Assembly: GCA_949825025.1 (NCBI GenBank)
Contig: OX463780.1
Location: 28,734,118 to 28,798,117 of the forward strand
Length of the DNA: 64,000 nucleotides
Direction: 5' to 3'
Source of the DNA: Siphlonurus alternatus
Lineage: Eukaryota > Arthropoda > Insecta > Ephemeroptera > Siphlonuridae
Below the pieces are notes generated by a model that was not told the DNA's origin, ran no database searches, and saw nothing but the letters and a program-made list of their open reading frames with translations. Of this stretch, positions 28,257 through 44,698 are shown piece by piece. Numbering within the stretch: position 1 is the first letter of the stretch; every line of letters begins with the position of its first letter. The translations under genes were made by a program, and so were the position numbers.

Positions 28257-28567
28257 AGTATTGACCTCAAATTTTTTTATTGCAGAAATAGATAGAGCGT
28301 GCAAAGTTATGCTCCCCTGATTTTTTCAGATTTTTTAGAGCCCGCGAACTATTTTTAAAAAATTATTGAAAGTTCTTTTTGTGACGTCACGAGACGCCGC
28401 TCCTTTACAAAAAGATAGGACTTGCCGCCGCGTGACGTCACAAAAAGGACTTTCAATCATTTTTTTAAAAGTAGTTCCCGGGCTCAAAAAAATCTGAAAA
28501 AAATCAGGGGAGCATAACTTTGCACGCTCTATCCATTTCTGCAATAAAAAAATTTGAGGTCAATACT
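28257..28567. mobile_element. Foldback element with CRE core, copy A
   Basis: A near-perfect 311-bp palindrome. The outer ends are AGTATTGACCTCAAATTTTT and its reverse complement. Inside are TTTTTCAGATTTTTTAGAG and AACTATTTTTAAAAAATTAT, then TGACGTCA at 28382 and 28433 around a GC-rich centre. The inner blocks are shared with copies at 33668 and 38923. Confidence 0.8.
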
Positions 28568-28574
28568 TCATTGT

Positions 28575-30953
<2,379 letters not shown>

Positions 30954-31770
30954 CTCCGTTTGAAAATGTTAGAGGCACCTCCTGCTTCTAGTGTTTTATT
31001 GCCAGGGTAGCCAAGCATTTCCAATTAACATCACTGATGAATTGCACTCGTCTAACTCAAGTGTTGTAATTCTCAAGTATAAAAACAAGAAGAAGTTGGT
31101 GCCATGGTATACACCTTGCTCGGTAATACAGAAAATTTTATCGGAAGAAATAGGATAAAGAAACCTGATACTATTTTTTAAACAATAATATTCTAATATA
31201 TCAAACATTATTTACCCTTCTATGACCTATTTATCTTTCTGTATAATGTTATATATACATTTATTTCAATAATAGTCTTTCTTTGTCTCTATATAGGAGT
31301 ATTCAGTTGCATATTATAGCATTTTATTTGTTTTAAATGGGAATGTGATGTGCATATCAAAGTCTATACATATGCACATGACATACAGCATACATACAGC
31401 AATAATTACTAGTAAAACAATATGAATCGTTATAATATGTACCAGTATTATCAGCGTATTATTATCAATAAAATTAAAATATCTATAAAGCTCCTATTTG
31501 AATGGATAATATTCAATTTTCTTGATCGTGAAGAGCTGAAATAATCATAATTTCATATTGCTAATAAATATGTGTGATACGGAGACGGATAAGTTGATAG
31601 TGTGAATATTCTAGAGATACTAAACTGGAAGGATGCTTGATATTTTACTGCATGATCATTATATTATCTAGTTTCTACAAATTTTTCTAGAGTTAACCTT
31701 TTATATTAAATATGCCTTGGATTGTTTCCGTAAGTAAAGTTCAAAAGTGTCTAGTCGCACCTGACGGCAG

Positions 31771-31933
31771 AAACTTGTACTGCACATGTTTTTTGACCTA
31801 TTTATTCTGATGGCGCTAACGATGCGGTATATACTGGCTACGGGTCGCGGTGGTCTTTGCAGCTTCTTCTTCGGTAACTGCATACAAGAGTGCAACAAAC
31901 GTGCCGGCATGACGATACTATACCTGTGCCTAG
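31771..31933 (+). CDS. Possible exon: signal-like leader and cysteine-rich segment
   Basis: An AG acceptor (CTGACGGCAG) ends at 31770 and a GT donor follows at 31934. The ATG at 31786 opens 49 codons in phase 1. The product begins with a hydrophobic leader (MFFDLFILMALTMRYILATG), then has cysteines at residues 25, 32, 36 and 48 and an NKR basic spot. Composition is balanced for all codon positions, unlike the AT-rich surroundings. The opposite strand is also open here (31701-32027), so strand is not certain. No family is recognised, and no adjoining exon was found. Confidence 0.27.
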
Positions 31934-31934
31934 G

Positions 31935-33621
<1,687 letters not shown>

Positions 33622-33667
33622 CATCACGGAATATTTTATTAAAATATTAACACACAAAATCCAGGTA

Positions 33668-33979
33668 AATGAGATATTAGAATGTAAAAATTTTAGTGGC
33701 TTAATCGAAAGAAGGGGTAAAAATATGGTACTGTGCATTTTTTCAGATTTTTCTGAGACCATGAACTATTTTTAAAAAATTATTGAAAGTCTATTTTGAT
33801 GACGTCACGGGCGGCAGTAACGGATAGGGCAGTGCCGCCAGTAACGTCATAAAATAGACTTTTAATATTTTTTTAAAATAGTTCCCGCTCTCAGAAAAAT
33901 CTGAAAAAATTCACAGTACCATATTTTTACCCCTTCTTTCGATTAAGCCACTAAATTTTTCTAATTCTAATATCTCATT
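33668..33979. mobile_element. Foldback element with CRE core, copy B
   Basis: A 312-bp near-perfect palindrome with ends AATGAGATATTAGAAT / ATTCTAATATCTCATT. The inner blocks TTTTTTCAGATTTTTCTGAG and AACTATTTTTAAAAAATTAT match copies A and C, and TGACGTCA is at 33800. The outer arms, including CTTAATCGAAAGAAGGGGTA, match each other but not the outer arms of A or C. Confidence 0.8.
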
Positions 33980-34905
33980 AAGTAGTTATTAGCGCCATTT
34001 ACTATTTTTAATCTAATCAACGATTAGACTGTTCCTATTTTTTTTTTCCAAGCATCGTTAAAAAATATCATCATGCAACTTGTCTAAATGAAACTTATAA
34101 TATATTATAAATATATGAAAATTAATATTTTTTGAATCAACAGTGCTTTTTAAAGTTGAAACCAAGTAATATCATGAAAATTTAATAGAAATAATATAAT
34201 GATGATTTTATTATCATTTTAACTTTAAAAAGTTGATGTTATATAAAATATTAAAAAAATAAAATTGTTAAAGATGAAGAGCACATAAATTATTTTTATA
34301 AAAGTATTAATATAGTTTCTTGGTAGTAATATTGTAAGTACATAGAAGCATAAAAATTATCGACTATTTCCCGGGAGGCTAAATGAGAGTCTCATGCAAC
34401 TCTATATGAAGTGCACTCACTATATGATGCAGCTTGCAGTCTCCGGGGATTAGCAGAAAACTTGTAGGTACACACCAAACCTTTTTATTTACATCCAATA
34501 TGAAACTTCATGTTTCAAGATGAGTACACTAAACTTATATAAAAACTTTATATTAAATTTTTAAAAGCATTTATTATGAAGAATTGATTATACCGTTATA
34601 AAATAATATAATGAAAATTCTACAAGTACTCTAAGAATATTGCATTTTGTCTAATAGTAAAATTGAACATTATTAAAGTTATGTACTTACGTGAAGAAAT
34701 TAACATTGATTTTATTTATTAATAAATATTTTACATAGAATTTTAATATTCATATTATAAAATAAACTATTTTTGTTTAATTTTTTATATTACTTTTATG
34801 TCTAAATATAAAATTTAATGTTAAATTTAAAAAGTTATTCAATTTAATACGCTAATCGAAAAATTTAATTTAATATACTTCACCTTGCAATTTAATATCA
34901 AATTG

Positions 34906-34947
<42 letters not shown>

Positions 34948-37900
34948 GTTTTATAATGTACACTACAATGACAAATTTTTAATATTATAAAGTGTACCGA
35001 GTTATATAAATTATTATATTTAATTTAAACATACATGCACTTCACTAGATTAAATTTCATACGTTTCTATGACAAAATTCTGTCCAAACTATTTCTACAG
35101 ATTTGAGGAATTAATTTTACATGTTGCAAGATCAGTACATAATATATATTATACAGTATCTTCACCTTAATTGATTAGGATTTTAATGAGATTTGCAGGG
35201 GACTTCTATTCGTCATCAATAATTTATTTTTTTTTTAAGTGGATCGGTCTGACCAGTTTTGTGAAATCAAGTTAGGAATTTAATTCTCATATTTTTAAAG
35301 TTTATTTCATTCGATTTCCTCTGCGAGAAATTTTTGATAAAACTTTTGACTCTGGATGTAACTGAGGTCAATCGTTAAAATAAAACGAATGTGTTACAGA
35401 ATTTTTTTCTGTATTAGGCCGAGTACAAAGGTTACTAAGGTTAGGTCGAAAGGTCAAACGCTTCCATCTCAACTAAAAGGGGGCGGCAGAGAGGCTCAAA
35501 CCCGGCTCTCGAGTAGCTTTTATTTGTAGCAGGCAGCAGGGTGCTTAGTTGCGCTCGTTTGGTGGCAGTGGCGGCTTGTTTACGACTGCCACGCCCCCTG
35601 CCCATCGCCGCTTGTTTAGTGCGGCCAGACGTGAATCCCGCTTAGTTCACAATGTCGTACAAACAACAGTCTTAAATATGATCAGCCCCACGCAACTGAG
35701 AAAGTCAAAGGTTTCAGAATACCCAAATACTATATTCACCTTGTTAATTATTTCTAGTGTTGAGGTGTGTTTTATTAAAGATAATAGGTATCAAGCATTC
35801 CCTTTTCTTTAGGTATGACCTTTTCTTCAGATTTCCAGTTCATTCTCTCTTTCTCTTATATTCCATATTTTTTAAATTTTCTCATCCCTTTCAATATTAA
35901 ATTTAGATATTTATTTCTGTTGAGAAAAAAGTAATACAACCTCTATCTTTTCTGGATTAAAAAAACCGCATATTTTCTAATACAATATTAATTTTTACAA
36001 GTATAGCAGATATTTTTGTTCTATTTTTATACAGAAAAAATAATGCACAAAATATAATTACAACATTATTAGAAGAAAATACATATAATTTACTACACTT
36101 CAATGTATTTTAATATTAAACACTTATGATAAAATGTCAAATATTTATTTACATATTTGCCAGATTTAATTATGGGTGGATTAACAAGACCTATTTGTGA
36201 GTAATCAAATATATAAGCTCCGATGAGCTTATCAATATTACAGACAGCCATGCTGCTGCAGAATTCCCCCCGCTCAACTACTGGTTGCTATACACTCGCC
36301 AGTCGATATTAAATATTTGCGATGCGGGAATGTGGAACACCTCCTCCCTCGTGCTTGAGTAGGGCTGTGTGGTCAACCACTACACTGTAACAATTTTTCT
36401 GTACCAAAAATTATTTTATGTTTACCTAAATTGCCTTATGAAGAAACTAAAAGGCTAACTTTTAAAGAGGCGCCATTTTGCCCCTGATGTATATATAACC
36501 AGCTCTATTCAGATGCTAAACAAATTGCCTAACATCAAGCTAGGATATTGTACTGCAAGTAGAATATTTTATGCATGTGGATTAGCAAGACTTAGAAAAT
36601 ATCATACTCGATATTAAAGTCAAATAAGTGGAATTTGACTCTAATATTGTGCATCATCATTTTTGTGTTATATATATGTCTAATCGATTGTTGACTTAAC
36701 GTGATTATATTGTTATGTGCAATCGAAAGGCAATAAATGAATTATGATTGAAGAGTCGAGTCAGAGAAATGGTAGGTTATTGGCCTCATAGACGAAGACC
36801 GCGGGAAGGCGGGTGTTCTCCTCAACTCGCGCTAAAGAGAAACGGGCGCCTCATGCATAGGAAACCGAACAATCATGATAGTTCTCATCAACCCCCTTTC
36901 CCCGTACATGTCTTGTATGTATAATGTCTTGATTATTTAAACACCTTGTTTTTTATTTATTCTAATGTTTGTCAGTGAATAAACTCACCTTTCCTGATTA
37001 CTCTCATCCGCCAATAAAAAGCAATAGATGTATTGATTATCGTTATAATAAAAAATTATTGGATTAATATACTTAATTAAATTATCTCTTCAGTAAAAAT
37101 TTCTAAAAATAAAAAGATTGCATGGCAGTTTGTAAACTTGTATTATTTTAATAAGATTTTTATAGTAAAAATTTCATAATTTAAGTCTTATTTATAATAA
37201 CATTATTTAAAATTTTCATTTCAAATCTTAAGACAAGGACAAGTTTGAATTATTTTGGACTTTCCTTTTATATTTTACAGTGTACGTCCTCTTGGTGGTT
37301 GCCCACACGCACAAAAGCAGTGAAGCACCAACAACCTAACTGATCTCTCATAAGATTGAGTTTTCTACCAAGACATTTTATTAAAAATGCATAAATCAAA
37401 CCGCTTTTTAATATAATTTTACAAATTTTTTTTCAAATGAATGGACAAATATTCAATTCAACAAAGATAATATTTTTTAATACAATGTTAGAGATATTAA
37501 AGTTATTTCTCCTTATTGATATAAAATAATGTAGATTTATAATTTTTTTGCTACATCCTTTAAATTATTAAATCTAGTGCTGCTATATAATATAATATAT
37601 AGAAAGGAAATAGACTGCATATTATTTTTTATATAAGTTTATCACTGGAATTTTTATTTAAATTTTAATAATGCACTATTTTATAAAAATGAGTTATTAG
37701 AAATGAATTTCTTCATCCTGTTTCTACAATGGATAACAGCTGCTATGACAATATTAAAATTAAATACACTTCAGTTCTATAACAGTATGACTGCAATGTT
37801 AGAAATAACTATTTTTTTTTAAATATATAATTATTATTTTAATATCAGACTATAATCATATTCATTTTCTTTTCAGCACCTTCAACAAAATTGTACACCT

Positions 37901-38515
37901 CGGGATAGCAATAACTTAACCTTTGCTCTGTTTGTATTGTTTGTACATGCGTTGAACTTAAACTTATTGCTTATGAATTGCTTATTGCTTAGACTTGATA
38001 CTCTTTTTACCACCCCCAAAATAGAAAAAAAAGGGAATCTCCTTTTCTCTTGTAGCTGCTGCGCGCAAATTTGAAAGGAGTTAACTTTATGTTTGTGTTA
38101 TCTCGAATCGTACAACAATTAAATATTAAATTTTATATTTACAAATACTGCACTTTTAAACCACAAAATTTGCAAGCATAAAATGCAAAATTATATCAAA
38201 ATTAGCTTAAAAAACAAAAAAAAAACAAAAAAAAACAAAAAAACAATGGATTTTAGATCTATAAATAAAAGTGTCTTGTATAAAAACACACACATAGAGA
38301 GTCTCCTTGAAATTGAAATAGATTAATCTCTTGAGTTTAACTTTATAGACATAAGTTTTGAATCGTTTGTTTTCTTCTTCTTTCTAAAAGAATTTTTTTG
38401 TGTCACGCGATCTTAGAGTTGGATGGTAAAAGTTTTGATCGTCTGTCTGTTAGGTAGCACCGTCAGCTTTCGTCTTGCAGATTTATTTGCTCCCTGCACG
38501 TCTTTCTTCTTTCAG
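33980..38515. other. Long AT-rich stretch, no gene supported
   Basis: A GC-rich island at 35470-35660 and a smaller one at 36240-36380 are the only compositional changes. A dispersed block is at 36513-36545 (CAAATTGCCTAACATCAAG). No recognisable coding sequence. Confidence 0.4.
34909..34945. repeat. (TA)n microsatellite
   Basis: A TA tract of about 36 bp. Confidence 0.93.
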
Positions 38516-38707
38516 GACAAACGGTCGAAGGACGGGCGGTCGAGCGAGCCCCTTTACCGGCTAGAGGACCGTCGAGTCCCGGGACGACGATGAAGCAACT
38601 CCCCCACTGGTGTAGTATAGTATACCTGCTGCATGTAACCTTACCTGTGTGCCAGCAGAGAGATCTGAGAGTAGTAGTAGAGAAGAAAAGGAAAAAGACG
38701 TTCCAAA
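38516..38707 (+). CDS. Possible exon: 5' UTR plus signal peptide of an unknown secreted protein
   Basis: A good acceptor (TCTTTCTTCTTTCAG) ends at 38515 and a consensus donor GTGAGT starts at 38708. The enclosed 192 bp are GC-rich in an AT-rich setting. An ATG at 38590 opens 39 codons and ends in phase 1. The peptide starts MKQLPHW, has a hydrophobic core (CSIVYLLHVTLPV) that would serve as a signal peptide with cleavage near residues 21-23, then RDLRVVVEKKRKKTFQ, a basic stretch that may include a processing or heparin-binding site. No downstream exon could be linked, so the gene may continue beyond long introns or outside the window. The family is not recognised. Confidence 0.45.
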
Positions 38708-38922
38708 GTGAGTTATGTTGATTTGGATACCAAGGGCAATCCTTCCTATGCCGATGCTTCTTTTAACTTACGTGCAAACTGAGAAGAAATTTAATCTAGA
38801 TTTTTTTTAAGAAAAAAAAAAAAAAAACAGAAAAAATGTCAGTTTGGATAAGAAAAAATATAATTATAATGGTTTAACTGAGTGCATGAGAATTAATTTG
38901 TTGATTTTCTAAGAATGTTAAC

Positions 38923-39254
38923 AATGGACAACATACATGAAAAAAATTTATTGCAGAAATGAATAGAGGGTACCAAATTATGCTACTCTGAGTTTTTTCA
39001 GATTTTTTTGAGACCCGAAACTATTTTTAAATAATTATTGAAAGTCCTGTGATTTCAGTTGGCACCCCTGAATTCTTAATAAAAAGGATAGAGACTGGAC
39101 GCCTATTGACGCCTCCAGGGGGCATGACCGCACTTTCAATAATTATTTAAAAATAGTTCTGGGTTTCAAAAAAATATGAAAGAATTCAGAGTAGCATAAT
39201 TTGGTACCCTCTATTCATTTCTGCAATAAAAAATTTTCATGTATGTTGTCCATT
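38923..39254. mobile_element. Foldback element, copy C
   Basis: A 332-bp palindrome with ends AATGGACAACATACATGAAA and its reverse complement. It shares TTATTGCAGAAAT.NATAGAG-type outer sequence with copy A and the inner blocks TTTTTTCAGATTTTTTTGAG and AACTATTTTTAAATAATTAT with A and B. The centre lacks TGACGTCA. Confidence 0.8.
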
Positions 39255-40725
39255 ATTGAATATTTTATAGTTAATATTTATCATAAACTATTATTCTTCA
39301 TTTGCTCTTTGATTGAGCACATGAATGTTCCTAAAAAAAAGGCATTATTATATTAAATTTAATGAATCACTGTACTGCAATATTTAATCTAATAGAGCTA
39401 ACAAAATAACAAATTAATATGAAAAATAATCTTTAGACTATTCCATGCATTTAATATTGGAAAAATTAACATAATATAAAGCTATAACAAATAATATTTT
39501 TATTGCACGACTTTGCAGTTTAATTGATTGAATGATTTAAATGCATTATTGTGTATTAAACAAAAGCAATAATAATATTTTTATTATTTATTTTATTGCA
39601 GACTTAACATTGAAAATATTCTTAAAAAATATTATAAAAAATTCTCTCTGCATTATTTTAACGCATCGTTTATCTTAAATAAATCGTTGTGAGCAGAAGT
39701 TAAGAAATAAAAAAAAAAAAAAACACTTTTACTTTGCTGCAAGAGTAAAAAAAATTAAATTTTTTTTCTATACTATTAAGTATAACTTGAGAGGGGGAGA
39801 TGATGAAACATCCGAGATGAATGCATTTTCTTGAATAAAAAAAAAAGTTATTGATATGAAATTTCAATTTCATACTTCTTTTTCTTTCTTCTTTTTTTTA
39901 TTATTTTACATCTGGCTGGCGATATATTATATTCGTTTGTTACATTGCAGTGCTTGGGAAATTTCCCCTGCTTCCTTCCTAGTGTCGTTTGATGGACCAT
40001 TCACCAGACAATGTTATAATATTATTTTCTCTCCCCCACTGCAGACTAAAGTTTTCTCATGCATGCTGCGTTATGTCGCTATGGTTTCCGCAGAGGAATC
40101 TTCATAAGATTTACTTCGCACGATGCGTGCTCTTCTTATATCACGTGATTCTGCGGTCATGTGTCACTTCAAGTTCGTCCATCTGAAGGATACTTCAAAG
40201 TATAATAACATATCTTCAGGATACCTCAATAAAAGAATTTCAGAAGTTGTGTTTAAATTAGTTTTTGAGCTATATAAATTTCAACCTACCATCAGAGTCA
40301 AAAAGATTAGTCGTTATTCTTATACAGATAGCTGCTTGTAAACTTTTTGACTCTATTAATATTGTAATTTTAAGATTTTAACTAAATATTATTTTAAAAA
40401 AAATGAAAACGATAAGTTTGTTTTCTATTTCGCAAACGATTTTCAATTTAATTAAAATTGATAACAATATTCTCCATTCATGTTTATTATAAGACAAACC
40501 AAATGAGTAGATCGTATTTTAACTTCAAAAACAATATAAAACATAAGATTAATATACAGAATGTAATATTTTCAGACCCAACCACCAAAAATTACACAAC
40601 TTATTTCAATTATCCACTTGATTTGAAATTGAGCTGAAATTAACTCCCATAAATGAGTAAATAGTTAGCTGGTTTATGATTTATTGGAAACAACTCCCAA
40701 TTAATTTCATATTTAATAAAATTTC
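39255..40725. other. AT-rich intergenic stretch
   Basis: No gene supported. ORFs at 39856-40341 follow a T-rich tract and have no recognised domain. Confidence 0.4.
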
Positions 40726-40728
40726 TAA

Positions 40729-40865
40729 AGCCTATATTATATTATACGATACAATTTTTCCTTGCAAGAAAATTTCCTTTCCATACAAGCAAATGGAGAT
40801 AAAGTTTTCTTGTAAGGAAAAATTGTATAAAATAATCAGAAAAATCGTATCGTGTAATACTGGCT
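40729..40865. mobile_element. TAA-flanked hairpin MITE, copy 1
   Basis: It starts AGCCTATATTATATTATACG and ends TCGTGTAATACTGGCT. TAA lies directly on both sides (40726-40728, 40866-40868). A 3-bp TWA-type duplication suggests a PIF/Harbinger relationship. The inner arm CCTTGCAAGAAAAT... is shared with the other copies. Confidence 0.75.
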
Positions 40866-41011
40866 TAACAGTTACAGCCAATTAATGCAATAAAATTTGC
40901 TTCAAAGAGAAAATAATATACTTAATTTATATTTTATGTATCATGCACATGTTTTAATGTTATACAGTTATAGCTGAGAGTTCATTGTTTGGATTTAGGA
41001 ACAAAGTTTAG

Positions 41012-41051
41012 ACTCTCTCTCTCTCTCTCTCTCACTCGTTTTTTCTCTCTC

Positions 41052-41083
<32 letters not shown>

Positions 41084-41087
41084 ACTC
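41012..41087. repeat. (CT)n microsatellite, interrupted
   Basis: CT runs broken by CACTCGTTTT and single T insertions. Confidence 0.93.
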
Positions 41088-41934
41088 CCTCCGGTATACG
41101 AAAAGAGTGAAATTCTATCTCCTCTGCGAGTTTACCACACAAAGTTATTATTATCATGAACACAGCAGGAAGAGAATATTATGAATTTCATGTTTTATTG
41201 TTTTATTTTATATTTTTTTACTAAAACTTTTTATAGTGGTAAGTAAGCAAAACGAAAAGAGCGCACCCGCCCACCACCACCACCTGGGAGTTTTCTAACT
41301 TGGCTTTCTGCTCACTTTTGTTCACTCAGGACTTCGGGTATTAAATTAAAGATTTCATCACCGTACCCTCAAGTGCAGATTTTTTTTCCTAACAATCTTC
41401 CAAATAGAAAAGAAAAATGAAACTTCTCAGGAATATTATATTAATATATTTTTAAATCACTCCCTGATCAATTCTTATAGTATAGAAAAAAATAAAAGAA
41501 TAATAATATAATATATATAATTTTAATATTTCAAGTATTTCATTTTGTATGAAATAACTAAACTTTATTGTTTAAGTCACATTGGTTTTAAGTTTTTGAA
41601 AAATGTTATGACATTTGCATATAAAAGTGAATCACTTATTCTCTGTGAGAATATGACATTGGAAGGAAGAAGACTCCATTACTTTCAACCGCCGCCAAGT
41701 GTGCAGCCAGCCAAAGGTGTCAAGGTTATGAAGTGGCCACACTAAATTCCTTCCGCCTCAATTACGCAGGAAAGCAAGCGAGCGAGTATATTGTGAGGGC
41801 GCCACGTGTTCACAAGCGCCATCCAAGGTAGACAAACTTAGGGAGGTAAAACTCGAAGGACGATTCAGTAGAGGGTATGAGGCAAGGACTATATACAAGA
41901 GGACTTTTTTTGCCGCCAACGTGCTGCCATTTTC

Positions 41935-42165
41935 TCAACCCAATGACGTCACGACCTTGACTTTTCTAGTGCATTTGATTGGCCTAGAGTCAGATACAAA
42001 GATACCGCGGTCAAAGATGCCGCTTTATTAGCCATCTGTCAAATCTGTCAAGCTGTCAAATCTTTGAAGTCCTCAAAGAAACCGCCCGAGCACGTGGCTC
42101 ATTTAGCGGACTTCCCCGAAGGTTGGCGAAAATTGTCGAGTATCGAGGTTCTTCAATAAGTTGTC
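41935..42165. mobile_element. Truncated relative of the 42614 element
   Basis: It contains TGACGTCA (41944), GCATTTGATTGGC, and a right part CCGAAGGTTGGCGAAAATTG followed by GAGGTTCTTCAATAAG. The same order of blocks occurs in 42753-42891. No left terminal repeat was found. Confidence 0.5.
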
Positions 42166-42188
42166 TTAGGCCGTCCTCCCAGTATATA

Positions 42189-42268
42189 CTATCGGAACCA
42201 AAAAGGTGTGCCCCTCTCCTTATGGAACTTGAATGCTATTCAGGGGCACACCTTTTTGGTTATGATAG
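42189..42268. mobile_element. 80-bp TA-flanked hairpin MITE, copy 2
   Basis: It begins CTATCGGAACC and ends GGTTATGATAG, with TA on both sides. Length is exactly that of copy 1, and the loop differs by one base (GAATGC for GTATGC). It lies between two related TIR fragments (41935-42165 and 42614-42891). Confidence 0.8.
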
Positions 42269-42613
42269 TAGTCCTTGGGTATGAGGATCAAGTTAGCTAG
42301 CTCATAACGGAAAATTGCGTTGAAATTAATACAACGGATGGTGCTGGGTTAAATTCAATGGAGGTGGCCACAGTTTCATATTTTTCCATTCGCTTACACC
42401 TGTAATTAAAGTTAAAGTAATTAAAGATAAAGAGTGAATTCTTTAACATGATCCTTTGGTACCGGAGTGGTTCTGTATATAAGCTAATTTAAAAACGAAA
42501 CAGGTTTTATTAAACGTTCATCATTAATTATTATTTAACATATGAGGTGTCTTAGTTTTGAAATCGGCTGCTATTGCCCCAGGATAATAGAAGCAAGGAG
42601 GTGGCTTAGAACG

Positions 42614-42891
42614 GCAAATTGAAGAAGTACGGTCCTCGATCGACTATGTTCGTCAACCTTAATTCGGAACATTTCTTTACCAGCTGTCTACACCAATTAG
42701 ACATTTTGATATCACTGGAAGACACCATGTTGCAGGCGATACTGTCTCTCGATGACGTCAACACGACAAGTTTTAGGAGCACATTTGATTGGCTAGCTGT
42801 CATAGACCGGTTACTAGTATAGTTTAATTAATTTAGCGAACTGTGCCGAAGGTTGACGAAAATAATCAAAAATCGAACTTCTTAAATTTGC
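42614..42891. mobile_element. 278-bp TIR element with CRE motif
   Basis: The left end GCAAATTGAAGAAGT and right end ACTTCTTAAATTTGC are inverted, and the arms pair again at CGTCAACCTT / AAGGTTGACG. TGACGTCA is at 42753. It is a diverged sister of the fragment at 41935. ORFs on both strands here (about 66 codons) are treated as chance. Confidence 0.65.
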
Positions 42892-43569
42892 AGTTGCAGT
42901 CAAACCTCAACTTTTTATATGCCGGTAAAACTGGTATAATATAATATACAATAATATTAAACTTATTAAACACGAATTAATGAGCTCAATTTGGTATATA
43001 CTTATAAAAGAGTTGAATCAACTCATCAATATTTCAAATTTCTGTTAAAATAAATAAAAACTTGTATCTATTTGAAGCGGAAATGTGTTTAATTAGTTCC
43101 TAATTATGGATATTTTTTCATTTTTAATATTTGTATTTAAATTTTTGTAGTTTGAAGTTTGTGTCTTTTTTTGACCCCCCTCCGACCTCCTTTTCCTTCC
43201 TTTTCCTGAACAATAAAATGTTAAATATGAATTTGGAGAAACACTCCAAATTAATAATGACATCCGGTTTGAATTATAAAATATATAAAATATATAAATA
43301 TTTTATTTTTAACTAACAACAGTAAGAAATATTTTACTGTTAAATCCTTTAGAAGGAAACAAATTTATATTCTTTCACCCCCTTTTTTGTTCATTATTTT
43401 ATTTTTATTGCTTTATTTACAAAGCATTTAGAACAATGAATTTGAATTAATTATAGACTTTATAAATAAAATGTAATTAATAATTATTATGTAATTTTTT
43501 GTTGATAACAATAGCACCAGTTAATTTTTAGCACTAATTGTTAAATCACAGAAGGTGACTATTTAAGAA
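42892..43569. other. AT-rich stretch before the retrotransposon relic
   Basis: No coding signal; no endonuclease domain is visible upstream of the reverse transcriptase, so the element is probably 5'-truncated. Confidence 0.45.
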
Positions 43570-43679
43570 ATTTTCATAAATATGTAAAATATACTGATAA
43601 ATCTTTAATGCCAAAATACAAGCAATTATTATCAAATCATAAATTAAAAATAAAAAAAAGCAATTCAAAATGACAATAA

Positions 43680-44698
43680 TGAAATAATTGATAAATCACA
43701 AAACAAAATTAGAGCAGCATGGCAAATTATTAATAAAACTTCTAGGTTTAAGCAAAAAAATGTCACTGAAATCTCAGAGGTTTTAATTAATGGTAAAAAA
43801 ATAACGGACCCCCAAGATATATGCAACCAATATAATAATTATTTTATTAATTCAATTGAAGAAATTGTTGCAGAAAAAATTCCAGATCCAATTGATATAA
43901 CATTAAATTAAATTATTGATATAAAATGCCAATTTGAATTTTATATGTCCACACCAGATATTATATTGAAAATTATAAATAGCCTACCTACTAAAATGCA
44001 GCGGGTCCAGACGAAATACCATATTTCTTAGTAAAATTTTGTTCTCACTTATTAGCTGTTCCACTATCTTATTTAATTAACGAATCATTATATAATTCAA
44101 TTTATCCAAGAGTATTAAAAGAAACATCAACCACCCCATATCATAAATCTGGCCCTAAAGAGATCATGTCAAATCATAGACCAATAGGAAAACAATCAGT
44201 ATTTTCCAAAATTTTTGAGGGGTTTATAAAATCACAACTTGATGTCCACAGAAAAGAGAATAACTTGATAAGCAAGACGCAACATGGATTTGTCGCTAGT
44301 AAATCTACTGAAACAGCAACTTTTGACGTATTAAAATCAATTTATCAAAATTTGGATAAAAAGAATAAATGTATTGGGCTGTTTTTTGACATGCAAAAAG
44401 CATTTGACTGTTTAGATCCCCAGATAATATTAAAAAAATTATCCGAGATCGGGGTACAAGGAAAAAATCTGGATTTTTTTATGTCATATCTTACCGACCG
44501 TACGCAATATGTTATAGAAATAAAATTCAAAGATAATCATAATTCAATACATTCTGTAAAATCTGATAAATTAAGGGTTCGATTAGGGGTTCCTCAGGGT
44601 ACAAAACTGGCCCCTGACCTTTATGGAATATCCACTAATGATTTGTCAGAAAAAGTATTAAGCGCTACAATAGGTCAATTTGCAGATGATACTATATA
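43680..44698 (+). pseudogene. LINE ORF2 fragment: linker and reverse transcriptase N-terminal part
   Basis: The linker (NKIRAAWQIINKT...) is followed, after a stop at 43909 and a frameshift near 44000, by AGPDEIPY, the start of the reverse transcriptase. Further motifs are NHRPIGKQSVFSKIFEG, QHGFVASKST, FFDMQKAFDCLD (first catalytic aspartate), GVPQGTKLAPDLY and FADD (the catalytic pair). The frame then stops at 44696-44698 right after the catalytic motif. It copies RNA into DNA in intact relatives; this copy cannot make a full protein. Confidence 0.9.
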
